From: an uncultured Eubacteriales bacterium
GTDB taxonomy: Bacteria; Bacillota; Clostridia; Oscillospirales; CAG-272
Assembly (NCBI GenBank): GCA_900546315.1
Contig: URCP01000029.1
Coordinates: 1-28,399, forward strand
Direction of reading: 5' to 3'
Length of the DNA: 28,399 nt
In this document: positions 1 to 7,054 of the stretch, one piece after another
How the letters are laid out: every line of letters starts with the position of its first letter
How positions within the stretch are numbered: the first letter of the stretch is position 1
Translations under genes and position numbers: made by a program
The notes under the pieces: generated by a model
What the model was told of the DNA's origin: nothing
Database searches by the model: none
Seen by the model: the letters and a program-made list of their open reading frames with translations, nothing else

Positions 1-1
1 C

Positions 2-790
2 GCGGACCTTATAAACCGCGAGGAGGGCGACAACCCGAAGATGCGCGAATATTCCGAAGTTCTGCGCCGCCAGTCGGAGCGGCTGAAGCGGCTGATAAGC
101 GACCTTGTCGAGGCGTCGAAGGCGGCGACCGGAAATCTTGAAGTGTCGCTCGCGCCGCTCGAGGTCGGCGTCCTGTTGATTCAGGCGGAGGGCGAGTTTG
201 AGGAAAGACTGCGCGCCGCCGGGCTTGAGCCGGTCGTCAGACGCCCGTCGATGCCCGTTTATATAATGGCGGACGGAAGGCGGCTCTGGAGGGTGTTCGA
301 CAATCTTCTCTCGAACAAAACGAAATACGCGATGCCGTCGACGCGCGTCTGGCTGACCCTCGAGCAGAGCGGAGGATACGCGGTCGTGTCCTTCAAGAAC
401 ATCTCGCGCGAGCCGCTTGACATGGCGCCGGACGAACTCCTCGAGCGCTTCACGCGCGGCGACACGTCGAGAAACAGCGAGGGCAACGGTCTCGGTCTGT
501 CGATAGCGAAGAGCCTGACCGACCTGCAAAACGGAAAGCTCAGCCTGACTGTCGACGGCGATCTCTTCAAGGTGACGCTGAAATTCCCGGTGGTTGAAGC
601 ACCGAAGAAGGAAGTGGTTCCGGTCGATGACGGGTATGTTGTTTCGTCACAGGATGATGCTTATTCATCACAATCTGATGTTGTTTCATCACAGGATAAT
701 GCTTATTCATCACAACCTGATGCCGATTCGTCCCACGATAATGCCGTTTCGTCACAGGAGACCGGCGGCGCCGCGGAGGTGTCGGAATGA
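2..790 (+). CDS. Sensor histidine kinase, C-terminal part (5' end outside window)
   Basis: The reading frame is open from base 2, so the gene starts before the window; the first ATG at 41 is internal. The visible part begins in the second helix of the dimerisation domain (ADLINREEGDN, then LKRLISDLVEASKAATGN), so the phospho-accepting His lies upstream. The HATPase domain follows: N-box FDNLLSNKTKY, then the G2 box EGNGLGLSIAKSL. The classical DxGxG G1 box is not visible; VSFKNISREPL sits in its place, as in a group of Firmicute kinases. After the ATPase domain comes a roughly 60-residue low-complexity tail made of heptads containing SSQ. The stop overlaps the next start by ATGA, so the kinase and the glycosyltransferase are translationally coupled. 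The signal sensed cannot be told from this fragment. Confidence 0.85.
   Translation, partial: ADLINREEGDNPKMREYSEVLRRQSERLKRLISDLVEASKAATGNLEVSLAPLEVGVLLIQAEGEFEERLRAAGLEPVVRRPSMPVYIMADGRRLWRVFDNLLSNKTKYAMPSTRVWLTLEQSGGYAVVSFKNISREPLDMAPDELLERFTRGDTSRNSEGNGLGLSIAKSLTDLQNGKLSLTVDGDLFKVTLKFPVVEAPKKEVVPVDDGYVVSSQDDAYSSQSDVVSSQDNAYSSQPDADSSHDNAVSSQETGGAAEVSE
638..763 (+). repeat. Six 21-bp in-frame repeats in the histidine kinase tail
   Basis: Six consecutive 7-codon units encode VVSSQDD, AYSSQSD, VVSSQDN, AYSSQPD, ADSSHDN and AVSSQET. Units alternate V-V and A-Y types, so the higher-order period is 42 bp. The stretch is visibly more A/T-rich than the flanking coding DNA, which points to recent repeat expansion. 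It encodes an acidic, Ser/Gln-rich, probably disordered tail. Confidence 0.85.
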
Positions 791-2037
791 ACGCTTTTGA
801 GGTCTGCGGGACGATTCTCGCGATAGCTTTCGGAGTGCTCTGCGCGTACCAGACTCTTTATATCGCCGTGTCGCTCATTTCCGGGAAGATAAGAAAGAAG
901 ACACATGACAGGACAAACCGCCGCTTCGCTGTCCTCATAGCCGCGAGGAACGAGGAGAAGGTCATCGGACAGCTGATAGACAGCGTGAAGGCTCAGGATT
1001 ACCCGTACGGGCTTATAGACGTCTACGTCGCGGCGGACAACTGCACCGACGGCACGGCGGCGGTCTCGCTCTCGCACGGCGCGAAGGTTTTTGTCAGAAA
1101 CGACACTTCGCACATAGGAAAGGGCTACGTCCTGCGTTTCCTGCTCGATAAGATAAAAGCTACCGGAAAGTGGTACGACGCGTTCCTCGTCCTCGACGCG
1201 GACAATCTGCTCGACTCCGGCTACGTAAAGGCGATGAACGAGGCTCTCTCGGGCGGGTGTGATATCGTCACCGGGTACAGGAACTCGAAGAACTTCGGAG
1301 ACAACTGGATTTCGGCGGGCTACTCGCTCTGGTTCCTCCGCGAGTCGAGACTGCTCAATCACGCGCGGGATATTCTTGGGACGAGCGCGGCGGTCTCCGG
1401 GACCGGATTTGCCTTCACAAGAGAGCTCATCGAGCGGCGCGGAGGATGGGACTGTTTCCTGCTCACCGAGGACATACAGTTTACCGGGGTGTCGGTTCTC
1501 GCCGGGGAGCGGATCGGTTACGCGCCGGACGCCGTGCTCTACGACGAACAGCCGACCGACCTTGTTCAGTCGTTCAGACAGAGGCGCCGCTGGGTCAGGG
1601 GAAGTCTTCAGGTCTTCGCGAAATACGGAAAACGGCTTCTCCGGGGATGCCCGCGTGATTTCGCCTGCTATGATATGATCGTGAATATGCTCTCCGGGGC
1701 CGTCGCGGGCTTCGCGGGGATGTTCATGGGTGTCGGCGCTGCGGTTGTGCGTTTGTGTGAGCGGGATGTTATCGGGGCTGTGGTCGCGCTCACGCTCCCG
1801 GCGGTTTCCGGGTATATAGGGCTCGCCGCTCTCGGCGCGGTCACGACAATGGCGGAATGGAAGAGAATCCGCTGTACGGCGAAAAAGAAAATCATGTATG
1901 TATTCACCTTCCCGCTCTTCATGGCGACTTACCTGCCTGTATGCGTCTCGGCGCTGTTTACCGGCGGCGGATGGGAGCCGGTCGAGCACAGGGTCTGCGT
2001 CAGCGTCAGCGATATCTCCGGCGGGGACGCGGCGTGA
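787..2037 (+). CDS. Membrane-bound family 2 glycosyltransferase
   Basis: A 416-residue protein. An N-terminal membrane helix (about residues 7-30) is followed by a GT-A domain: LIAARNEEKVI near residue 50 (nucleotide-sugar binding), the metal-binding LDADN with D137 and D139, the T227-E228-D229 catalytic motif, and QRRRW at 265-269. The D/DxD/TED/QxxRW set is typical of processive inverting GT2 enzymes of the cellulose/hyaluronan synthase type. Three or so C-terminal hydrophobic segments (about 300-400) complete the membrane part. The natural role is polymer or glycolipid synthesis at the inner face of the membrane, but the sugar cannot be read from sequence. The start overlaps the kinase stop (ATGA), so the kinase may control envelope polysaccharide; that link is inference from context. 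Confidence 0.9.
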   Translation: MNAFEVCGTILAIAFGVLCAYQTLYIAVSLISGKIRKKTHDRTNRRFAVLIAARNEEKVIGQLIDSVKAQDYPYGLIDVYVAADNCTDGTAAVSLSHGAKVFVRNDTSHIGKGYVLRFLLDKIKATGKWYDAFLVLDADNLLDSGYVKAMNEALSGGCDIVTGYRNSKNFGDNWISAGYSLWFLRESRLLNHARDILGTSAAVSGTGFAFTRELIERRGGWDCFLLTEDIQFTGVSVLAGERIGYAPDAVLYDEQPTDLVQSFRQRRRWVRGSLQVFAKYGKRLLRGCPRDFACYDMIVNMLSGAVAGFAGMFMGVGAAVVRLCERDVIGAVVALTLPAVSGYIGLAALGAVTTMAEWKRIRCTAKKKIMYVFTFPLFMATYLPVCVSALFTGGGWEPVEHRVCVSVSDISGGDAA

Positions 2038-2049
2038 GTTGTCATGCTG

Positions 2050-2080
2050 CCGGGCGCTTCAGGGCGTCCGGTCTTTTTTT
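2050..2080 (+). terminator. Rho-independent terminator after the glycosyltransferase gene
   Basis: An 8-bp stem (CCGGGCGC 2050-2057 with GCGTCCGG 2064-2071, one G-U pair) with a 6-base loop, followed directly by TCTTTTTTT. It lies 13 bases after the stop at 2037. Confidence 0.9.
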
Positions 2081-2120
2081 GAAAACTCTGTTTTCTTCTA
2101 AAAAAGTTTACATCACGAGC

Positions 2121-2149
2121 TTGAAAAACGGCGCGGGCTGCGGTATCAT
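2121..2149 (+). promoter_or_regulatory. Promoter for the DUF362-TRIC unit
   Basis: TTGAAA (2121-2126), a 17-bp spacer, then TATCAT (2144-2149). A second TATAAT at 2150-2155 has no matching -35 at the right spacing. It sits just after the upstream terminator and before gene 2228. Confidence 0.65.
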
Positions 2150-2163
2150 TATAATATACGATT

Positions 2164-2192
2164 CCCGGCGTTTTCTCCGGGCTCGTTTTTTT
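2164..2192 (+). promoter_or_regulatory. Terminator-like hairpin in the leader of gene 2228
   Basis: CCCGG (2164-2168) pairs with CCGGG (2177-2181), followed by CTCG and seven T (2186-2192). It is downstream of the predicted promoter and upstream of the start codon, so it could act as a leader attenuator, or end transcripts that read through from upstream. The stem is only 5 bp. No riboswitch class was recognised. Confidence 0.45.
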
Positions 2193-2227
2193 CGTCAATT
2201 AAAACTATCAAAGAGAGGAAATTCACA

Positions 2228-3376
2228 ATGGAAAAGTCAAAGGTTTATTTCACCGATATGCGTGTCGGTAGCGGCGACAATCTGCTCATGAAGCTCCAGA
2301 GGCTCATAAAGAAGGCAGGGATCATGGACATCGACATGAAGGACAGGTTCGTCGCGATAAAGATTCACTTCGGCGAGCCGGGCAACCTCTCCTTCCTGCG
2401 CCCCAACTTCGCGAAGGCGGTCGCGGACGTCGTGAAGGAAAACGGCGGCAAACCGTTCCTCACCGACTGCAACACCCTCTACGTCGGCAGAAGAAAGAAC
2501 GCGCTCGACCACCTCGACGCCGCGTATGAGAACGGCTTCTCCCCCCTCACCACCGGATGTCAGGTCATAATCGCCGATGGTCTCACTGGCAAGGACGAGG
2601 TCTGGGTCCCGGTCGAGGGCGGCGAGCTCGTCAAGGAAGCGAAGATCGGACGCGCGATCATGGACGCCGACGTCTTCATCTCTCTGAACCACTTCAAGGG
2701 ACACGAGGCCACCGGCTTCGGCGGCGCGCTCAAGAATATAGGCATGGGCTGCGGCTCGAGAGCCGGAAAGATGGAGCAGCACAACGGCGGCAAGACCGAG
2801 GTCGACCACGAAAAGTGCGTCGGATGTCGTATGTGCGCGAAGGAGTGCGCTCACGGCGCGATATCGTTCGGCGAGGACAGAAAAGCCACGGTCGATCAGA
2901 CAAAGTGCGTAGGCTGCGGAAGATGTATCCACGCCTGCAAGAAGGAAGCCATCGGTCAGACCGCGGGGAGCGCGAACGAGGATCTCTGCCGGAAGATGGC
3001 GGAATACGCGAAGGCCGTCGTCGACGGACGCCCGCAGTTCCATATAAGCATCGTCAATCAGGTTTCGCCGTACTGCGACTGCCACCCAGAGAACGACGCG
3101 CCGATCATCCCGGATATCGGAATGTTCGCGTCCTTCGACCCGGTCGCCCTCGATATGGCGTGCGCGGACGCCTGCAACGCCGCTCCGGCTTACGCGAACT
3201 CCGTTCTCGGCGAGAACCTCTTGAAGAATGGCGCGCACGTTCATGACGGCGTCATCGACACGCACGAGGACCGCTTCGACGCGACCTCCCCGGCGACAAA
3301 CTGGAGAGTGACGCTCGACCACGCGGAGAAGCTCGGCGTCGGAACCGAACAGTACGAGCTCGTAAAGGTGAGATAA
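2228..3376 (+). CDS. DUF362 domain protein with two [4Fe-4S] ferredoxin clusters
   Basis: A 382-residue cytoplasmic protein with no signal peptide. Residues 1-190 and 250-360 match the split DUF362 layout, with hallmark phrases VAIKIHFGEPGN, FLTDCNTLY and SLNHFKGHEATGFGGALKNIGMG. Between them is a bacterial-type double ferredoxin: C197-x2-C200-x2-C203-x3-C207 and C227-x2-C230-x2-C233-x3-C237. The family is widespread in anaerobes and is thought to be a redox protein, but its substrate is not established. The start is supported by an AGAGAGGAA Shine-Dalgarno region ending about 8 bases upstream. It is followed after 19 bases by the TRIC gene, so the two are probably co-transcribed. Confidence 0.9.
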   Translation: MEKSKVYFTDMRVGSGDNLLMKLQRLIKKAGIMDIDMKDRFVAIKIHFGEPGNLSFLRPNFAKAVADVVKENGGKPFLTDCNTLYVGRRKNALDHLDAAYENGFSPLTTGCQVIIADGLTGKDEVWVPVEGGELVKEAKIGRAIMDADVFISLNHFKGHEATGFGGALKNIGMGCGSRAGKMEQHNGGKTEVDHEKCVGCRMCAKECAHGAISFGEDRKATVDQTKCVGCGRCIHACKKEAIGQTAGSANEDLCRKMAEYAKAVVDGRPQFHISIVNQVSPYCDCHPENDAPIIPDIGMFASFDPVALDMACADACNAAPAYANSVLGENLLKNGAHVHDGVIDTHEDRFDATSPATNWRVTLDHAEKLGVGTEQYELVKVR

Positions 3377-3395
3377 TCACTCGCGGAGGGGAAGA

Positions 3396-4160
3396 TTGGA
3401 GCTTTTCATCTTCATTTTCGAGATAATAGGCACGGCGGCGTTCGCTGTCTCCGGCGCGATGACCGGGGTCGCCAAGAAGATGGATATCTTCGGCGTCTGC
3501 ATACTCGGGCTGACGACCGCTACAGGGGGCGGGATGATACGCGACGTCGTGCTCGGCGTCACTCCGCCCGCGGCGTTCAGGGATCCGGTTTACGCGGTTA
3601 TCTCGATCGCGGTTTCGGTCGTCGTGTTCTTCGTCTTCAGGCGGCATAAGTCTGAAAATAAATTTTCAGACCAAACAGTTTTGAGACTTTCACGACATAG
3701 GGTCGTGAATTTTGAAAGCCGGACAAGCCGACTTTCAAAACCGCCTCAAAACTGTACGTATGGTATGGAAGGTGTGGATATGACAATGCACGAAGGGAAG
3801 GGGAAGAGGGCGTTCGATATAATCCTGCTTCTCACCGACTCGGCGGGGCTGGGGATCTTCACGGTCTGCGGCGTCAGGACGGCGATTGAGTGCGGGTATA
3901 TCTCAAATCACTTTCTCGTGCTGTTCGTCGCGGTCGTGACCGGCGTCGGCGGTGGAGTGCTCCGCGATATCTTCGCCGGGGACAGACCTTATATCTTTGT
4001 AAAGCATATCTACGCCTGCGCGTCGCTGATCGGCGCTCTCGCGGCGATGCTCGTGTGGATACAGGTCGGACAGAGCGCGGCAATGCTGATCGGATTCATC
4101 GTCGTCACCGCGATAAGGCTTCTCGCCGCGAGGTTCCGCTGGAGCCTGCCGAAAGCATAA
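3396..4160 (+). CDS. TRIC / UPF0126 family membrane cation channel, with in-frame insert
   Basis: The start is TTG at 3396, preceded by GGAGGGG about 5 bases upstream. The 254-residue product has two homologous UPF0126 halves, each with three membrane helices and the glycine motif of the trimeric intracellular cation channel family: TATGGGMIRDVVLG in half one and TGVGGGVLRDIFAG in half two. Usual length is about 200-210 residues. The excess lies between the halves, residues 85-121, and is encoded by a 109-bp palindromic element (3648-3756) that leaves the frame open; the frame continues through a hydrophilic linker (MTMHEGKGK) into half two. The insert falls in a loop between helices, so folding may be preserved. 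Bacterial TRIC channels conduct monovalent cations, but the role here is unknown. Confidence 0.88.
   Translation: MELFIFIFEIIGTAAFAVSGAMTGVAKKMDIFGVCILGLTTATGGGMIRDVVLGVTPPAAFRDPVYAVISIAVSVVVFFVFRRHKSENKFSDQTVLRLSRHRVVNFESRTSRLSKPPQNCTYGMEGVDMTMHEGKGKRAFDIILLLTDSAGLGIFTVCGVRTAIECGYISNHFLVLFVAVVTGVGGGVLRDIFAGDRPYIFVKHIYACASLIGALAAMLVWIQVGQSAAMLIGFIVVTAIRLLAARFRWSLPKA
3648..3756 (-). repeat. 109-bp palindromic element, copy 1, inside the TRIC channel gene
   Basis: This is the reverse complement of 23071-23179, the same length with about 8 mismatches in 109. On the plus strand it contains a hairpin GTCTGAAAAT-AA-ATTTTCAGAC (3650-3671), then an outer stem ACAGTTTTGAG (3675-3685) with CTCAAAACTGT (3745-3755). 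The outer stem encloses hairpin TTCACGAC/GTCGTGAA (3689-3709) and hairpin TTTTGAAAG/CTTTCAAAA (3710-3740). It reads in frame through the gene without stops. Two copies in one window imply a dispersed, mobile-type element. The strand given is relative to copy 2, taken as plus. Confidence 0.92.
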
Positions 4161-4171
4161 GCGTTACATAT

Positions 4172-4206
4172 GGATCGCTTCAATACACGGAGCGGTCCTT
4201 TTTTTG
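4172..4206 (+). terminator. Rho-independent terminator after the TRIC gene
   Basis: GGATCGCT (4172-4179) pairs with AGCGGTCC (4191-4198), one G-U pair, 11-base loop, followed by TTTTTTTT at 4199-4206. It lies 12 bases after the stop. Confidence 0.88.
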
Positions 4207-4534
4207 TCCCGGAACAGGAAAACGGGTGACGATAATATTGTACCGTGTTATCATGTTAATATGCAGTTTCAACAAAACCGGCACATTTGTATCCATAAAT
4301 AGAAAATGATGTAAATTATGGATGCTTGCTGCAAAGTTGAAATTGATGGCAAAAGCCGTAAAAAATATCGTGAAATCAGCAAAGAGCGATAAATTTTGCT
4401 GAGAATTCCGGAAATTCCGTATTCATTCGTCTTTGCGCCTTTATCCGCGCCTGAGAAATTGTTCAAAACGCGCAAATCATGGGTTCACGCCGGCACACCG
4501 TGTTGTTCATATGGGAGTTTTTTAGTGAAACCTG
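4207..4534. other. Gene-free, A/T-rich region upstream of livK
   Basis: No credible gene. Short open frames here lack Shine-Dalgarno sites and normal codon use. The region is clearly more A/T-rich than its surroundings. A nested pair of inverted repeats is visible: TTTCAAC (4267-4273) with GTTGAAA (4336-4342) enclosing ATCCATAA (4291-4298) with TTATGGAT (4316-4323). It is upstream of the livK promoter, so it is more likely a protein-binding region or remnant than a leader RNA. Confidence 0.5.
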
Positions 4535-4563
4535 TTGACAATCGGGAAAAGTGGTAGTAAAAT
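4535..4563 (+). promoter_or_regulatory. Consensus promoter of the liv operon
   Basis: TTGACA (4535-4540), a 17-bp spacer, TAAAAT (4558-4563). The predicted leader is about 80 bases and holds a small hairpin GGGAG-ACAT-CTCCC just before the livK Shine-Dalgarno sequence GGAGG. A perfect -35 with optimal spacing suggests strong basal expression. Confidence 0.8.
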
Positions 4564-4650
4564 ATACTCATAGTTTGAGTTTTGACAAAGTTCAATACCC
4601 GGACTTGGGAGACATCTCCCGACACCAAAATTTAAATTGGAGGCATTTTT

Positions 4651-5787
4651 ATGAAAAAGGCAGTCAGATTTCTGGCAGCCGCTATGGTTGTCATGATGCT
4701 TGCCATGGCTCTCGCGGGCTGCGGCGGTTCTTCAGGTAATGAGATCGTCATCGGCGGCGTAGGTCCGCTTACCGGCACGGCGGCGACTTACGGTCAGTCG
4801 GTTCGCAACGCGGCTGAGATCGCGGTCAAAGAGATAAACGACGCGGGCGGCGTGAACGGCGTAAAGCTGAAGCTCCTCTTCGAGGATGACGAGGCGGACG
4901 GCGCGAAGACCAAGAGCGCGTATGAGACTCTTATGGACAAGGGTATGCAGATACTCGTCGGCGCGGTCACTTCCGGCTCGTCCATAGCTATAAATGACCT
5001 TGTCGCTAAGGACGGAATTCTTCAGATAACTCCTTCCGCTTCCGCGATTGAGGCTAACGTGAACCCGAACACCTTCCGCGTATGCTTCACCGACCCGCTT
5101 CAGGGCAAGGCGATGGCTGAGTACACCTACGGTCTCGGCTACACGAAGGCGGCTGTCATCCACAATCAGGACGACGACTACTCGACCGGTATGTATCAGG
5201 CTTTCGTTGAGCGCTTTAAGGAGCTCGGCGGAACCATTTCCGAGGATGTTTCCTTCGCGAAGGACGCGTCCGACTTCAACGCTCAGGTAACCAAGATCAA
5301 GGCGTCCGACGCTGATTTCATCTTCATGCCGATCTACGCTGAGAAGGCGGCTCAGATCGTCATCACCCTTAACGAGAAGGAAGTTAACCTCCCGCTGTTC
5401 GGCGGCGACGGACTTGACGGTATCCTGAACTACCTCACCGGCGACAACGCAAAGCTCGTCGAGGGACTTGTTTACCTCACTCCTTTCGTCTCGACCGACT
5501 CGGCTGACAACGTGAAGTCGTTCACCGAGAAGTACACGCAGAAGTACGGCTCCGCGCCTGACCAGTTCGCGGCTGACGCTTACGACGCTGTTTACCTTGT
5601 GAAGCTCGCGCTTGAGAAGGCTGGCGTCGCCTCCGCGGCTGAGCTTGACAACGCAAAGCTTGTTGAGGCTATGCACTCGGCAGAGCTTGACGGACTTACC
5701 GGCCACATGACCTTTGACGCCGACGGCGAGCCGCAGAAGGACGCCAAGGTCGCGAAGATCGTGAACGGTCAGTATGTCGCTCAGTAA
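4651..5787 (+). CDS. livK: Branched-chain amino acid ABC transporter, substrate-binding lipoprotein
   Basis: A 378-residue protein with a lipoprotein signal: MKKAVRF, a hydrophobic stretch, and the lipobox LAGC with Cys24 as the lipidated residue. After a short Gly/Ser linker comes a periplasmic-binding-protein type 1 fold (Peripla_BP_6) beginning EIVIGGVGPLTGTAATYG, then NAAEIAVKEINDAGGVNG, both characteristic of Leu/Ile/Val-binding proteins. In a Gram-positive envelope it would be anchored to the outer face of the membrane and deliver ligand to LivHM. The start has GGAGG about 8 bases upstream. It is the first gene of livKHMGF. Ligand specificity (branched-chain amino acids versus other amides or amino acids) is from family only. 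Confidence 0.93.
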   Translation: MKKAVRFLAAAMVVMMLAMALAGCGGSSGNEIVIGGVGPLTGTAATYGQSVRNAAEIAVKEINDAGGVNGVKLKLLFEDDEADGAKTKSAYETLMDKGMQILVGAVTSGSSIAINDLVAKDGILQITPSASAIEANVNPNTFRVCFTDPLQGKAMAEYTYGLGYTKAAVIHNQDDDYSTGMYQAFVERFKELGGTISEDVSFAKDASDFNAQVTKIKASDADFIFMPIYAEKAAQIVITLNEKEVNLPLFGGDGLDGILNYLTGDNAKLVEGLVYLTPFVSTDSADNVKSFTEKYTQKYGSAPDQFAADAYDAVYLVKLALEKAGVASAAELDNAKLVEAMHSAELDGLTGHMTFDADGEPQKDAKVAKIVNGQYVAQ

Positions 5788-5832
5788 ACAGTAAACACTG
5801 AGTCGAGGCTGTTATCTCAAAGCAATATCTCA

Positions 5833-6005
5833 GGGAAGAGACTGTTGCGCTTCGGCGCAACAGCTTTCCCGCATAATCGGGAGACGATATATAATCCCGG
5901 TCATGACAGGGTCTGCCGCGGTTAAAAAAGCCGCGGCTCTCCCGTTGTTTCTGGTGCTCAGATGTCTGAGAGCTTTTCGGGGACCTGAGCATCAGAAACA
6001 ATTTT
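5833..6005 (+). promoter_or_regulatory. Folded livK-livH spacer with an attenuator-like hairpin
   Basis: The 259-base spacer holds several hairpins. (1) CTGTTGCGC-TTCG-GCGCAACAG (5842-5863): a perfect 9-bp stem with a C(UUCG)G tetraloop, extended by GGGAA/TTCCC. (2) CGGGA/TCCCG (5878-5899). (3) GCCGCGG/CCGCGGC (5915-5937). (4) A 17-bp stem (5945-5961 with 5985-6001, one G-U pair) followed by TTTT. Hairpin 1 can protect the livK 3' end and hairpin 4 looks like a leaky terminator. Both would keep binding protein in excess over membrane and ATPase subunits, as is usual in ABC operons. The pairing is seen; the function is inference. Confidence 0.6.
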
Positions 6006-6046
6006 CCCCTAAGTGTCAAATGTCATCTGAAAGGTTGGTCTACATA

Positions 6047-6934
6047 ATGCAGATTCTTTTCACAACGATAATAGACGGACTGAACCTCGGAAGCGTCTAC
6101 GCCCTCGTGGCGCTCGGCTACTCGATGGTTTACGGCATCGCGAAGATGCTCAACTTCGCGCATGGCGACGTCATTATGGTGGGCATCTATTCGATATTCG
6201 TCTGTCTCAACATGGCGCGTCTTCCGGCTCCGGTCGCGATGATCGTGTGCGTCGTTATCTGCGCGGCGCTCGGGTTCGTCGTCGAGAAGCTGGCGTACAA
6301 GCCGCTCAGACAGTCGAGCAGCTTGTCGGTTCTTATCACGGCAATCGGCGTGTCGTATCTCCTTCAGAACGTCGCGCTCCTCATCTTCAAGTCGGACAGA
6401 AAGTTTCTCCAGAGCTTCTTCGACCTCGGAACGGTGAGCGTCGGGTCGCTCGAGATCCCGGTTATCTCGCTCGTTATCTGGGGCACGACAATCGTCATAA
6501 TGATTGCGCTTGATCTCTTCATAAAGAAGACGAGCATAGGGCGCGCGATGCTCGCTGTGTCTGAGGACAAGGGCGCGGCTCAGCTGATGGGCGTAAACGT
6601 CAACCGCACGATCTCGCTGACCTTCGTTATAGGCTCTGCGCTCGCTGGAATCGCGGCGGTGCTTTACGCGGCGAAGTATCAGAACGTCGACCCGTATACA
6701 GGTTCCGTGTTCGGAATCAAGGCGTTCGCGGCGGCGGTCTTCGGCGGAATCGGAAGCATTCCGGGCGCCATGATCGGCGGATTCTCGCTCGGACTCATTG
6801 AAGCGCTGACGATAGGCTTCCTGCCCGACAAGCTGTCGGCGGTCTCGGACGGCGTCGCTTACGGACTGCTGATACTCATGCTCATCCTGAAGCCCTCCGG
6901 ACTTCTTGGTAAAAAGCACATCGAGAAGGTATGA
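6047..6934 (+). CDS. livH: Branched-chain amino acid ABC transporter permease LivH
   Basis: Integral membrane permease of the BPD_transp_2 family, about 295 residues from the chosen start. Recognisable LivH sequence begins MQILFTTIIDGLNLGSVYALVALGYSMVYG, followed by NFAHGDVIMVG and later FGGIGSIPGAMIGG, the cytoplasmic loop that contacts the ATPases. The frame is open further upstream (to 5903), but that part encodes the folded spacer and is not LivH-like. ATG 6047 has GAAAGG about 12 bases upstream and gives the normal family length. It works with LivM as the transmembrane channel. Confidence 0.92.
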   Translation: MQILFTTIIDGLNLGSVYALVALGYSMVYGIAKMLNFAHGDVIMVGIYSIFVCLNMARLPAPVAMIVCVVICAALGFVVEKLAYKPLRQSSSLSVLITAIGVSYLLQNVALLIFKSDRKFLQSFFDLGTVSVGSLEIPVISLVIWGTTIVIMIALDLFIKKTSIGRAMLAVSEDKGAAQLMGVNVNRTISLTFVIGSALAGIAAVLYAAKYQNVDPYTGSVFGIKAFAAAVFGGIGSIPGAMIGGFSLGLIEALTIGFLPDKLSAVSDGVAYGLLILMLILKPSGLLGKKHIEKV

Positions 6935-6938
6935 AGCG

Positions 6939-7024
6939 GGAAAGATAAATCTTTCCTGCAAGGATTTTGCGTCCTTCGTTGTCTGCCGACAACGATTTTG
7001 CCCCGCAAAACCGGACACAAAATC
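6939..7024 (+). repeat. Multi-hairpin element in the livH-livM spacer
   Basis: A hairpin GGAAAGAT-AA-ATCTTTCC (6939-6956) is followed by an outer stem of 12 positions (6963-6974 with 7013-7024, one C-A mismatch). The outer stem encloses CGTTGTC-TGCC-GACAACG (6977-6994) and TTTTGC-CCC-GCAAAA (6996-7010). The layout (an AA-loop hairpin, then a stem enclosing two hairpins) is the same as in the 109-bp element at 3648-3756, but the primary sequence differs. Confidence 0.7.
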
Positions 7025-7054
7025 AACCTCACGTGAAAGGATTAGGACAAACAT

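Noticed and set aside
703..1989. Minus-strand open frame (428 residues) opposite the glycosyltransferase
   Set aside because: Antisense shadow; the GT2 motifs on the plus strand are complete.
2237..3322. Minus-strand open frame (361 residues) opposite the DUF362 gene
   Set aside because: Antisense shadow without ribosome site or recognisable domain.
4269..4475. Small minus-strand protein in the livK upstream region
   Set aside because: No ribosome site and composition reflecting A/T-rich non-coding DNA.
5903..6046. N-terminal extension of livH
   Set aside because: Encodes the hairpin-rich spacer; LivH similarity and a ribosome site begin at 6047.
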